From Hofstenia miamia (lineage: Eukaryota; Xenacoelomorpha; Acoela), in NCBI GenBank assembly GCA_004352715.1, contig SCFE01000033.1, positions 270,466-334,465 on the forward strand: a DNA stretch of 64,000 nt, read 5' to 3'. The notes below the pieces were generated by a model. It was not told where the DNA came from. It made no database searches and worked only from the letters and a program-made list of their open reading frames with translations. The translations under genes and the position numbers were made by a program. Positions 48,267 through 59,444 of the stretch are shown one piece after another; the first letter of the stretch is position 1; each line of letters starts with the position of its first letter.

Positions 48267-49371
48267 GCTTTATTGTGCGAAGTATCGTGCGCGGTGTGAA
48301 TGGTGAATAGTATTTGCTTTTGTCGTATACTTAGCCTAGAAATGCGGATATCACCATTTACGTGGCGTTTTATTTGATCTGTATTTTTAACGCTTGGCAG
48401 TGCGTTATAAAAACTACGCCTTCGGTGAATCTTTGAACACGTGTACTTCCTTCGCCGTTTCTGGGTGGTGCTTATTCGATCAAAGCTAAAATAGTTGAAT
48501 TTCACGGCCCGTGCGGTATTTACCACTAACTTTGTTTTAAGTAACCAAACTGTTGTTCAAGTAAAACTTTTCTTTGAAAATTTTTTTATAACTAAATTTG
48601 AGGTAAATATTTACCTTAATTGTACATTGCTTACCAGGAAACATTTTTCTCAGTTTTTGGCATGCTTTAGTTAAATTGTTGGGGGACACATTTAGTTAGA
48701 GTACAAACTAAACGTTTATCAGAATCGTTATTGTACTAATTATTTCAAAATTTTACAAATTTTTTTAAACATGATAATTATTTCCAGCCGATTTATAAAC
48801 AGCTGGTTTTTTCTGTGACACTTTTTTAAATGTTTTTAAAGAGGGTGCATTTTCTGAAATTTAATTGATGAGTTATTTTCACCCTAAGAAACTTGCAGTA
48901 AATGCAATATAAAGTTTCCCTCTAGTTTTTACACTTAATTGTTTCGGTTTTGAGTTAGCGTTCAATTAAATTTACCATAAATGCAGTATTTGACCTGAAT
49001 TTTCATCAGACACTGCTGTTAATTGGTAATTATCGCTGAAATAATGTGACTGGTGTCTTTAGGGTGTGAAATCTGTGTCTAAAGTATTGGCTGATTGCCG
49101 TTTTGAATTCGTAGCTTTCACACTGTGGTTATACCCTTATCATATGACCAGCATGTGTGTTTGCTTATTACCAGTTCTCATTGTTTGCAGATGTTTATCA
49201 AATGCATTTTAACATTTGTGCAACGAAATTTAATAAATTTGTGCTAAACGAATTATTTAATAGGAAATCGCGAACATAATTAAAGCGTGTGAAATCTCAA
49301 AGCAATTTTTACCTTTTATTTTAATGTTTTAGATACAAGCACAATAAAAGGCTTAAAAATATCGAGGCATT
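48267..49371. repeat. Inverted copy of 34206-35411 on an isolated contig
   Basis: The reverse complement aligns with 34206-35411 over its full length with few substitutions and small indels; the densest differences correspond to 34981-35040. It is bounded on both sides by 1000-N gaps. A misplaced haplotype contig is the simplest explanation; a true inverted duplication or a repeat family is the alternative. Confidence 0.8.
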
Positions 49372-50371
49372 NNNNNNNNNNNNNNNNNNNNNNNNNNNNN
49401 NNNNNNNNNNNNNNNNNNNNNNNNNNNNNNNNNNNNNNNNNNNNNNNNNNNNNNNNNNNNNNNNNNNNNNNNNNNNNNNNNNNNNNNNNNNNNNNNNNNN
49501 NNNNNNNNNNNNNNNNNNNNNNNNNNNNNNNNNNNNNNNNNNNNNNNNNNNNNNNNNNNNNNNNNNNNNNNNNNNNNNNNNNNNNNNNNNNNNNNNNNNN
49601 NNNNNNNNNNNNNNNNNNNNNNNNNNNNNNNNNNNNNNNNNNNNNNNNNNNNNNNNNNNNNNNNNNNNNNNNNNNNNNNNNNNNNNNNNNNNNNNNNNNN
49701 NNNNNNNNNNNNNNNNNNNNNNNNNNNNNNNNNNNNNNNNNNNNNNNNNNNNNNNNNNNNNNNNNNNNNNNNNNNNNNNNNNNNNNNNNNNNNNNNNNNN
49801 NNNNNNNNNNNNNNNNNNNNNNNNNNNNNNNNNNNNNNNNNNNNNNNNNNNNNNNNNNNNNNNNNNNNNNNNNNNNNNNNNNNNNNNNNNNNNNNNNNNN
49901 NNNNNNNNNNNNNNNNNNNNNNNNNNNNNNNNNNNNNNNNNNNNNNNNNNNNNNNNNNNNNNNNNNNNNNNNNNNNNNNNNNNNNNNNNNNNNNNNNNNN
50001 NNNNNNNNNNNNNNNNNNNNNNNNNNNNNNNNNNNNNNNNNNNNNNNNNNNNNNNNNNNNNNNNNNNNNNNNNNNNNNNNNNNNNNNNNNNNNNNNNNNN
50101 NNNNNNNNNNNNNNNNNNNNNNNNNNNNNNNNNNNNNNNNNNNNNNNNNNNNNNNNNNNNNNNNNNNNNNNNNNNNNNNNNNNNNNNNNNNNNNNNNNNN
50201 NNNNNNNNNNNNNNNNNNNNNNNNNNNNNNNNNNNNNNNNNNNNNNNNNNNNNNNNNNNNNNNNNNNNNNNNNNNNNNNNNNNNNNNNNNNNNNNNNNNN
50301 NNNNNNNNNNNNNNNNNNNNNNNNNNNNNNNNNNNNNNNNNNNNNNNNNNNNNNNNNNNNNNNNNNNNNNN
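49372..50371. other. Scaffold gap of exactly 1000 N
   Basis: The gap removes the C-terminal end and left terminus of the piggyBac element that starts at 50372. Confidence 0.97.
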
Positions 50372-51855
50372 TTTTTGTTGTACTCAACCAAGGAGGTGTA
50401 AACAATAAATGAATTTACTGCAGTGGTGTCGATGATGAAGGAAAATACCACCATGGGCCATCGACGAGTCTTTCTCTTGCAGCTATATGTGCTGATGAGT
50501 TTGTCCAAGGTGTCGACCCCACCTTTTGTGGAGTTAGTGTTCCACAATTTCGGGTTTACCTCGATCTCCAATTTCCCCTTCTCCGAGGTGCTGCGAGCTT
50601 AGGAGCAAAACCTGTTTACCCTTTCGTGAAGAGAAGGCGACTAAAGTTGCTTCCTGTTTGTAGAAGAACTTACACTCTCCTTCCTTCAAGTGCAGCTGGT
50701 TTGCCATTGGAGGCAATTCTCTTCTGTGTTTTCGGATTGTCCCGACCATCGATAAATTGTTCCGTCGTAATTCTCTACATGTGTGGAGAGAAGTATAGAA
50801 GTTATCAGTCGTGACATTCCTTCCGCTTCCTGATATAGGTTTTGTCAATTCAAGAACAACTTTTTGCGATAAATTATTGGTAACTTCATTACCCACTTTA
50901 CCCAGATAAGGAATAATAGCAAGTGCGTAGAATGACGTGGAATAAGTCATGAGTCATGAAAAAGAACTTGATCCCATATTTCACAGGCCTTAGAGGCATG
51001 TATTGCCTAAATGAACAGCGTCCACGGAACGATATCAAGGATTCATCGATGGTGACGCATTCATGAGGCACAAAGTGTTTAGGGAGTTGTTTTGTAAAAA
51101 GTTCAAAGAAGTCACGAATAGGTGCAAACTTGTCACATCTTCTTCTAGCTGATCTAGTATCTTTGTTGTCAAAATGAAGAACACGCGTCAGTAACTGGAA
51201 ATGACAAAGCTTGATCGTCTCAAAAATATTCTTCGTCCATGAGTGGTATCCCACAAGCTTTCTATGGCTTCGTGATTAGATCGAAAGACTCCGGCAAGAA
51301 TTATCAATCCTATATATGCCTTTACTTCGCAATCATCAGTGTCGTTCCAATTGCTCTAAAAGAGTCGTCTTCCTTCTTTATTTGAATTAGAAACAATAAT
51401 TTCAATCATATCCTTCGTGATAAATAAGTCGAAGACATTGAAAATAGTCAGCACCTTCATTTGATTTGGTACACCAGGTGGTCGATGCATTATGTTTAGA
51501 CGTCAAGCCTGTCAAAGAAGTGACAGATCAAGAGACCATTCTTCTCCATTTTTACCAATCAACAATGATGGAATAGATGTTGTAGGCGCATCATTTTCAT
51601 CAGCAGGGGCGATTTCAGGCAAATCAGCATCTGTAGGAACAATACGATATCAGCATTATCTTTGTCATCGTTGTCATCACTGGCATCGTCGGGTAAATTA
51701 GTACTGATGGGATCACTGTCAAGATTGTCTATTTCGGAATCGTCACTCTCGTCGTCAATAGAATAATCACTGTCGTCATTTGAAGTGTCACCAATTCCTT
51801 GAAACAAAGAACGTACTGCCTCTGCAGCAGCTCGACGCTTTGGCCGCGAAGACAT
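50372..51855 (-). pseudogene. piggyBac transposase, PGBD4-like (frameshifted, C-terminus in gap)
   Basis: Sequence: the start at 51855 gives MSSRPKRRAAAEAV and a long acidic region (DDSDYSIDDESDDSEIDN), the usual piggyBac N-terminus. Next come YIGLIILAGVFRSNHEAIES, LLTRVLHFDNKDTRSARRRC and DKFAPIRDFF, then VTIDESLISFRGRCSFRQYM followed by PLRPVKYGIKFF. Further on are GRNVTTDNFYTSL and TKGGVDTLDKLISTY with RKTRRWP. The three catalytic Asp are visible: TIDES (codon at 51045-51047), TTDNF (50804-50806) and GVDTL (50512-50514). Family knowledge: this is the DDE_Tnp_1_7 domain, closest in pattern to PGBD4. At least four frame changes (near 51650, 51510, 50945 and 50525) and stops make it inactive. 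The Cys-rich C-terminus falls in the gap. Confidence 0.88.
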
Positions 51856-52491
51856 CAGTACAATGGAAGTCAAATTGATCGGAGCAACAGTCGACAGGAA
51901 GTAAATTGCGAAAGATTGCGCTGACTGGCGCTTCAGAGTGCTGTTCAAAGTCTGTGATTGGACCCTTGAAGCAATCGACTTCAAGGTCACTTGTCAGATG
52001 ATCATATGCCACTGCACTCTCACTCTGTCTGCGCAAGAAATCACGCGACGACTGATGAATCATCATTCATCAGCTTATGAGTCATGCATTGGAGTCTGCA
52101 AAACCTAGTTTCATCAAAGCAAACAAGAGACAACATTGTTTCAAGAAACAACAATCTTATGCATATATCTATGACCCAACAATGTCTATATTAAGCTTAT
52201 TTGTTCAATATGTCAAGTAAATGTTGGCTGTATCAAAATAGTTGCCGCCAACAATATACATGGTCATGATAAGTACACTGCAGACTTTTGTAAATTGGAA
52301 TTTTGGACGGGGTCAGCATATGACTCCACATTTCCATAAGTGTATTTTTTCTAAATTTGAAGTTGATGAACAACATATTTTGAGAATTGTCACAAGCAGT
52401 TAGCCATAGCCAGTCATATTTACTTGATAAAAATTATCATGAAAAATGATGTGGGGTCATATGCTGACCCCAATTACCATTAGAAGGTTAA
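51856..52491 (-). mobile_element. Terminal region of the piggyBac element, ending at TTAA
   Basis: On the minus strand, TTAA (52488-52491) is followed by CCTTCTAATGGTAATTGGGG, a GGGGTCAGCATATGACCCC palindrome and then the 5' untranslated part of the element. A second copy of the palindrome (GGGGTCAGCATATGACTCC) lies inside at 52309-52327. Terminal TTAA plus the transposase in the right direction defines one end of the element; the other end is in the gap. Confidence 0.8.
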
Positions 52492-53896
52492 AAAATTTCA
52501 TAAATTGTTGTAGTAAAAGAAACTAACAACATTTTAAATGAAATTTGTGGAAAAGCCTCTCAAAAGATTTTAGTGAAGCTCTAGTAATTTTGAATAACGT
52601 GTAAAAATACATATACAAATTTAAATAAACACAAATTTCATTTACAAATAGAATAAATTTTTATAAAATCTTTGGATAAAAGAGTAGCAGAGTTCCTTTT
52701 TCTTAAGCTAATAGCAAAAATCGATTTCAGTGCAAAATTGACAATTAAGTTTTGCCATGCCCAGTTAATAATAAAATATCTGTAGATTAAGCATATTGAT
52801 AAATTGTTGCTAATTATGCCAACAATCTCCATTATCTCACTTAAGATTACAATACTATCAATGGCAATTTTATATGTTTTCCATAAAAATCTAGGCAAAG
52901 ATTAAAATGTAAGCAGTTTCATTTATAAAAAGAGGAGACTCACCTCATTTACATTGTGCGCTCTGATTTTTGAGATTTTTTTAATTTTAAGAAGAAACCT
53001 CAAAAAGTTAAAAAATCTCTGAGCAATATTAGTTTAATCAATGCACAAATTTAAGCAATTTAGAACATTTTTGTCTTCATTGATAACATTTGTGAAAATG
53101 CACATTCAATGGTATTTGGTAGTCAAATGCAATCACTTAGTGGAGAGGATAATGTCTTCTCTATGCCTACAGCCTTGTATGACACTTTTATTGTATTAAG
53201 GTTTACAATGAAATTTAAATTGGAACGGAATTGAATTAGCATTGTTGACGGACTAAAGCGGATATGCATCTATGGACACATTGATCAATACATTATGAAA
53301 ATTGTCCAATCAAATTCATAGTGTAGTGCGTATGGGCCAAAATGAGGAGAAAGACACTATCAGTGCCGTAAGAGAAAAATAATTTGGGCCGAATAATTGG
53401 CATTTTAAAATGGGCCGGAGTGGGCTAGAGTTAAGCTGCATTGTGCCCAATCGGCTCAATTCAAACTCTGCATGTGACAAATACTAAAACATGAATGGAA
53501 ATACACTGTAATTTTCAAATATGCTCACTTATGCAGACTGTAAGGTTGTGCGCAAAAGTTAGTAGATCACATACACAATTCACTAACGTGGGTCAAGTGC
53601 TTAACGTAAAAGTGCCATTAAATATTGAATGTCAATTCAGTGGTATAAATTCTGTAAATAAAAGCTCTGATGATCTAAGTATCTAAAAAATAATACCATA
53701 TTGGATTAGATTTTCAGAGTAACCTTCAATCTCAATTAACTACTAATGGTGGAATTTTTACCTGAGTGTATTATTTTGATCCCCATTTGAATTAAGCTCT
53801 GCTTATTAACTAGGCTTAAAACTAAGATTCAAAATCATCATCGATGTTTGGAAGTAATCACAGCGTGCCATTAATTACTAAAATCTATCATGGACA
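52492..53896. other. Stretch without recognised gene
   Basis: AT-rich sequence with short open frames only. 53380-53460 contains GGGCCG/GGGCCGGAGTGGGC motifs without clear boundaries. Confidence 0.35.
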
Positions 53897-54224
53897 GGGC
53901 CTTTACACGAAATATTTCTTACTACGAAATATTTCTGTCACGCGATGGTGTACGCGATGGATTTGGCGTGCTATCTTAATATATGGCATAAAAAATATTT
54001 TTAGCAATTGCTTTAATTTGGGCCGCATTTTTATGCCGTCACGAAATCTTTCTGCATCGTTAAGCAATACGCATTGTAGTGTTGCCTTTCTTCAAAGGAA
54101 ATGTTTTTTAGATTTTGGGGCAATTTGCATTTTATTCGCTCATATATTTTCTTGCAATCACTCTTCCTACGCCATCGCGCGACATAAATATTTCGTAGTA
54201 AGAAATATTTCGTGTAAAGTTCCC
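53897..54224. mobile_element. MITE with about 45-bp inverted termini, next to a truncated mariner
   Basis: The left terminus has CTTTACACGAAATATTTCTT, ACTACGAAATATTTCTG and TCACGCGATGG. The right terminus repeats all three inverted, with a few changes (CCATCGCGCGACA, TACGAAATA equivalents and CGTGTAAAG). The terminal bases are GGG/CCC. No target duplication is evident. It abuts the point where the mariner transposase at 54256 loses its N-terminal half. Confidence 0.75.
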
Positions 54225-54255
54225 ATTTTGCTGTTAACAACTAAAAAAGCTGTGA

Positions 54256-54720
54256 ACAGCAAACAGACGAAATGACAGATGGCTGTGTGATGACCCTTCC
54301 GAAGTTCCAACAGTCATGCATACAAAATTTCCTGCAACTGTTATGGTTTTGGGGGTTGTTAGCAACGAAGGACATGTGATGCCACCACACTTCTTTCGGC
54401 AAGGACTAAGAGTCACTTCTGCTGCTTACATTGAAGTCTTGGATGCTGTTGTTAAGCCCTGGATCGATAGGGTAAGAAATGGAAGGCCCTACATCTTTCA
54501 ACAAGACTCTGCACCAGCACATAAGGCTCAAAACACTCAGGAATGGTTGGCGGATCATTTTTATGATCACATCACTCCAAACTTCTGGCCTCCAAACTCT
54601 CCAGACCTGAATCCATTGGATTATTATGTGTGGGGCGTCGTTGAGAGAGATGTTAATAAACACCCCCACAACACCAAACATTCTCTAAAAGCATCCATTG
54701 TCAGAGTGATGGACAACATA
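54256..54720 (+). pseudogene. maT-like (mariner DD37D) transposase, catalytic fragment, plus strand
   Basis: The frame is readable from NRRNDRWLCDDPSEVPTVMH upstream of the first Met (54316), followed by KFPATVMVLGVVSNEGHVMP. It continues with YIFQQDSAPAHKAQNTQEWL and WPPNSPDLNPLDYYVWG. The second Asp (QQD) and third Asp (LDY) are separated by 37 residues, the DD37D spacing of maT-type mariner transposases. The first Asp (FTDE) and the DNA-binding half are missing at the left, where a stop and the MITE end lie. The C-terminal part is in the gap; YFTTRL followed by a stop after the gap may be its end. An intact frame over 150 codons suggests a fairly recent copy. Confidence 0.85.
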
Positions 54721-55021
54721 NNNNNNNNNNNNNNNNNNNNNNNNNNNNNNNNNNNNNNNNNNNNNNNNNNNNNNNNNNNNNNNNNNNNNNNNNNNNNNNN
54801 NNNNNNNNNNNNNNNNNNNNNNNNNNNNNNNNNNNNNNNNNNNNNNNNNNNNNNNNNNNNNNNNNNNNNNNNNNNNNNNNNNNNNNNNNNNNNNNNNNNN
54901 NNNNNNNNNNNNNNNNNNNNNNNNNNNNNNNNNNNNNNNNNNNNNNNNNNNNNNNNNNNNNNNNNNNNNNNNNNNNNNNNNNNNNNNNNNNNNNNNNNNN
55001 NNNNNNNNNNNNNNNNNNNNN
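54721..55021. other. Assembly gap (301 N) between two convergent transposase fragments
   Basis: The N run lies between a plus-strand and a minus-strand mariner-type fragment. Inverted similarity around this point would explain the failed assembly. Confidence 0.9.
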
Positions 55022-55123
55022 AATATTTTACTACAAGACTTTAACAACAACGTATGACTTATTACGTTATAGGAAGTTATGACAAATCATTTGCCACGAG
55101 AAAATGCATACGTAAAAATGTTT

Positions 55124-55460
55124 TTATGCTATGTGACCGCCTTCTTTCACAATAACTGCCTTCAAACGTCTCCTGAAACTTTCACATGTCTTCTTCAAAT
55201 ACTCAGGAGACAACCTCTCCCATTCTAGTGTAATAGTTTCTTTGAGAAAGTCGACATTGCTGTGTGATGTTCTATTGGTAGAATTTTGTAAAAGGCTCCA
55301 AAAAGAATAATCCAAATGGTTTAGGTCTGGGCTAGAAGGTGGCCATAAACACAACTTCCAAAAATTACAGAAATTTGATTTGCAAAATTCGTGTATTTTT
55401 CTAGCTGTGTGAGCCGGGGCACCATCCTGTGTCCATAAATAATTTCCATTTTGTATATAT
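55124..55460 (-). pseudogene. maT-like (DD37D) transposase, C-terminal fragment, minus strand
   Basis: The minus strand reads GNYLWTQDGAPAHTARKIHE from about 55455, then LWPPSSPDLNHLDYSFW, LLQNSTNRTSHSNVDFLKE and SPEYLKKTCESFRRRLKAVI, and ends with GGHIA and a stop at 55124. The spacing between QD and LD is again 37 residues. The sequence differs clearly from the copy at 54256, so this is a second family. Sequence upstream of 55460 lacks the first catalytic Asp. Confidence 0.8.
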
Positions 55461-55574
55461 AGGGCCTCAGTGTGCTAGAATAGTTATGACATCAACATGA
55501 GCAATATTTTAAAACAAGTGACTCAATTTTACTGAGTAAAAACAACTTAAAGCTCACTGTAAATTTTGCTTCCC

Positions 55575-55640
55575 CACCCTGTGTAAATATTATATATATA
55601 TATATATACAGTGTGGGCCAAAATGATCCGCCCACCTCTT
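55575..55640. mobile_element. Two mariner-type termini back to back in a TA tract
   Basis: CCCCACCCTGTGTA ends at 55585 (the outer end of a leftward element), and TACAGTGTGGGCCAAAATGA begins at 55607 (the start of a rightward one), separated by about 20 bp of TA repeats. Both have the TACA(G) start typical of mariner ends with TA target sites. Confidence 0.5.
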
Positions 55641-55789
55641 AAATTAGGGAGCAAAATTTAAAGATATGGATATGGTACCTTTATTACAAATATGTTATTT
55701 AATTGGACACAATAACTAATCAAATAATTATCGTGTTTACAAATGACGTAAACATAAAGAAAGAAAAAGATTTTAACAAGTTATTGCTC

Positions 55790-56290
55790 ATCAGCTTCCC
55801 TTACATATTCATTAGATAATGGAATTCTTCATAGAAAATATGCGTTAGTAAGATAATTTTTGTCAGGTAAGTCCTTCCATGACACAACTAATACTGTTCT
55901 TTCCTGAAGACGTATATCTTGTACCGAGAATATAATCCTGTCTTCTAATAAGGCTGTCTTCCAGTTGTCCGAGGTTACAACGCTTTGCCTGCGTTCTTAG
56001 AAAATTTAAATTTTATGAAAGGTTTAGGTTTGATTTTGCTAACTTGAAAAACTATATCATTCAAAAACCTCGTTGGTTCCTGTTTTGAAGTCATCATCGA
56101 ACTTTGACAGAACATCAATGAATTTACTTTTGTTTTTTGTTCCTGATCAGAATAAGTTTGTGAAAATTTCATTGGCAGCATCTCAAAGGTAAAGAAGTAA
56201 AATTCCTATTCGAACTTTATCAGGTTTTTCATCTACTTCAATAACCTCCATAAAGAACCTGAAATTCCGCTTTCATTTTATCCACTCTGT
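55790..56290 (-). pseudogene. Gypsy-like LTR retrotransposon gag remnant
   Basis: Reading the minus strand through frameshifts gives FRFFMEVIEVDEKPDKVRIG, ILLLYL, DAANEIFTNLF and FIDVLSKFDDDFKTGTNEVF. After a frame change comes RCNLGQLEDSLIRRQDYILG. This is the order and spacing of the Gypsy gag core (R...LL...G..A.EI...F; F..YF.P..N...ER; C.FG.L.DSLIRD.I..G). No long frame is intact. Gag-like host genes are an alternative, but the decay argues for a dead element. Confidence 0.55.
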
Positions 56291-56589
56291 AGCTATGTAT
56301 AAACATCAATTAAGAACTGTAAAGTTACAGTGATGCATATATTTAAATAAAATGTACAATCAATAAGAGGAGCGTTTGACAAGCACCGATCTCTTGAACT
56401 CCCTGATCAAGCATTCGTTGAAGGTTGCAGAGTAAATATAATGTGTAATTATTATTACTGTCAATACTACATCCTTCCCTTACACTTTTGAGTCAAGAGA
56501 ATCTTTGACGAGAATCAATAGGGCATCCAAAAACTGGGGTGGTTTTCTTATATGCTGGGTTCATCCTCTCTTGTATTCACTGCTTGGAC

Positions 56590-56800
56590 TGGCCCATTTG
56601 AGCGAAGACACTGGCTAAAGAAATAGTTGAGACGGTGAATAGGCACAGAAAGATAAAGGCGTGTTGTTGTCGTAAATCAATGCCATTCTGTAGTCCAGGA
56701 TTTTCTTAAAAATCTTTTGAATGTCTTAACTCCTCTCTCAGCCATTCCATTGCATTGCGGATAACGAGGACTACTGTATGATGCAATGATATCTAGACCT
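56590..56800 (-). pseudogene. Gypsy-like integrase remnant
   Basis: The minus strand reads SSPRYPQCNGMAERGVKTFK followed by RFLRKSW at 56778-56710, the SP.YPQSNG.AER motif containing the catalytic Glu of retroviral-type integrases. After a frame change, NNTPLSFCAYSPSQLFL (about 56675-56620) matches the following Y..TPL...G.SPAQLL motif. The zinc-finger and first catalytic Asp regions are not found. It lies upstream of the gag remnant in the same orientation, so the two are not in normal gag-pol order. Confidence 0.65.
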
Positions 56801-57447
56801 TGTCAAAAGTCCTAAATTCGGCAGAGCAAAAGGATTGTTGTCTTTGATGCTCTATTGAAGGGACTTAAACGCATTTATAAAGCGTGAACAAACAACACAG
56901 ATAAAAGGTCAAATGCATGAATTTTAATTGCTGTTTTAAACAGCACTTGGCTGCTGTTTGCTGTAACAACATGCAGGTGTTAATAGCGCAGTTAACAGCA
57001 GTGCTGTTGAAAGCCTTGATCATGGAATAATTATTTACATAGGATTACCAATATTCAAATAAAACAATTTATTAAAAAATGTTATTTTATTACTAAAAGT
57101 TCGTTTAAAAGTAGGAAGTCTTGTGTTTACATTGATCTGTATAATCTTAGGTCCAAATGCACTGAAGACTCATACAAAAATTGTTTCTGAAGTATGTATG
57201 GCTAAATAGAATCTTGCGTCTTTTCAAAATTCTTCTAAGTGAAGTTCTTCATCATACTAAAATTCTCGGGGATCATGCCTATGTCTCCCATATTCTGACT
57301 GGCAGTAAGATGGTACATCGTTCATGTCTGAAGCGAAAGCATATATATATGTTAATAGTCATACAGTAGTTTTTCAGAAGAATTCTACTCATTTTTTTCA
57401 TATTTCGCTATGTACATTTTTGAGAATTTTGTAGGTTAATAGGAACC

Positions 57448-57494
<47 letters not shown>

Positions 57495-59444
57495 NNNNNN
57501 NNNNNNNNNNNNNNNNNNNNNNNNNNNNNNNNNNNNNNNNNNNNNNNNNNNNNNNNNNNNNNNNNNNNNNNNNNNNNNNNNNNNNNNNNNNNNNNNNNNN
57601 NNNNNNNNNNNNNNNNNNNNNNNNNNNNNNNNNNNNNNNNNNNNNNNNNNNNNNNNNNNNNNNNNNNNNNNNNNNNNNNNNNNNNNNNNNNNNNNNNNNN
57701 NNNNNNNNNNNNNNNNNNNNNNNNNNNNNNNNNNNNNNNNNNNNNNNNNNNNNNNNNNNNNNNNNNNNNNNNNNNNNNNNNNNNNNNNNNNNNNNNNNNN
57801 NNNNNNNNNNNNNNNNNNNNNNNNNNNNNNNNNNNNNNNNNNNNNNNNNNNNNNNNNNNNNNNNNNNNNNNNNNNNNNNNNNNNNNNNNNNNNNNNNNNN
57901 NNNNNNNNNNNNNNNNNNNNNNNNNNNNNNNNNNNNNNNNNNNNNNNNNNNNNNNNNNNNNNNNNNNNNNNNNNNNNNNNNNNNNNNNNNNNNNNNNNNN
58001 NNNNNNNNNNNNNNNNNNNNNNNNNNNNNNNNNNNNNNNNNNNNNNNNNNNNNNNNNNNNNNNNNNNNNNNNNNNNNNNNNNNNNNNNNTGAAATTATAT
58101 TCAATTGCATCTACTTCATTTTTCCCTTTATAAATTGACATATGGGATAAAATTTTTTGCAAAATTTTGACGGGTGAACAACTATGGCTACAAACAAATT
58201 TTTTTTGCATTGCATAGTAAACCAATAGCTTTTAAACAATTGATGATGAGCTAGATAATCTATTAATTTTAAGATATATAAATTTGTAAAAAACCTCTTT
58301 CACTTACAGTTAAGCATAGTGCATAATCTACGCCGCACTTTCACTAGTTATTTGCTGACGTCACATGGCACTGTTTAAATTTCTTGTAATGAAATGAATA
58401 TTTGTGTCCATTAAATAATATTTGATGATAGTCATTGTACAACTATTGATTTAATATTTATTTGTATTTTGATTGGTTGCTCGTATGAGGAATCCATTTT
58501 GTTTGCGTAATTTGAAAATCAGACATTGCAGTATCGTTTAATGTTTTGTTCTGCTATTACTCACCGTCTGATAATAAGTGAGTTACTGTTTGCTATTATT
58601 TGTAAAGATGCAAAAAGTGTGAATTCTATTAATTTAAGTTTTGCTACCCTACCTTTCAGTTGCTTTTGCTTTTGATATTATAAATTTCTCCAGCCGTATA
58701 TTTGATTAACAATATATCTTAGCATTTTTTGGATAATAGACTTTTCATAAATTGCTTACTTATTATCTTTTATTTTATTTATTTTATTTATGTATTTGAT
58801 CAGTATGTCACTTCGGGCGAAAGTTAGGATAACCAGAGGCTTTAAATGGTTCAATGGTTTGACTCCTCTAGTCTAAGTGATAGTAGGTATTAGTTATAAG
58901 GATGAGTACGGTTAGGAAGCGCGGTTTGCATGTAGCTATAATTATTTTATTTTCTCTAGTCTAAAATGAGCTGAGAATTAGGTGTTGGAAATGGATCATC
59001 GCTTTGGCCAGATGCCTGATTCTGTAAGAAGAAGTTTGGAATTAACTTGTTCTCTGAATACTTGTTACCCATGGAATGAACATACTCTTGGTTTCTCATT
59101 AGTTAGAAGTACATAATAACTAGTAGTTTCATCAGTTATGTTTTACTATATCTAAAGATAGAATGCATGCTGAGTGTTGCACATCCTTCTACCACAAGTC
59201 AAGCATTCTACATGGTGGCCCTGACGACTTTGAATACGTTACCAATGGATTTTACCTCTTTGTTTTCTACTTAATAAAGTAATACATTCTCAAAGAGTAA
59301 TGCAATTTGAAAATGTCTGATCTAGCTTTATTCATAATAATTTATTACAATGGAATTGATGTCAACACCTTTCAGGATTTGAAAAACACGTTGGTGGTCC
59401 TGAATATATACGTTTATACAATAAAATTTAATCATTAAAATTCA
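56801..59444. other. Stretch without recognised gene; large microsatellite gap
   Basis: Contains (TA)n at 57451-57494 leading into a 595-N gap (57495-58089). The remaining sequence has no recognised motif; 58330-58480 includes a short CG-containing segment. The minus-strand ATTAAA just below 59445 could serve as polyadenylation signal for the lectin-like gene. Confidence 0.4.
57495..58089. other. Assembly gap next to a (TA)n tract
   Basis: A 595-base N run entered directly from alternating TA/TG-TA sequence. Confidence 0.95.

Noticed and set aside
47165-48526. Apparent 453-codon frame, and similar long frames across other N runs (49321-50571, 54685-55050, 57398-58225)
   Set aside because: They are open only because N codons contain no stops; the real sequence on either side is short and unrelated, apart from the recognised transposase pieces.
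47267-50371. A large foldback element or virus-like element with kilobase inverted repeats (34.2-35.4 kb and 48.3-49.4 kb)
   Set aside because: The second arm is an isolated contig between 1000-N gaps and behaves like an alternative allele; no element-specific genes lie between the arms as a unit.
53844-54275. 143-codon open frame
   Set aside because: It lies almost entirely within the MITE at 53897-54224 and includes both of its inverted termini, so it is not a gene.
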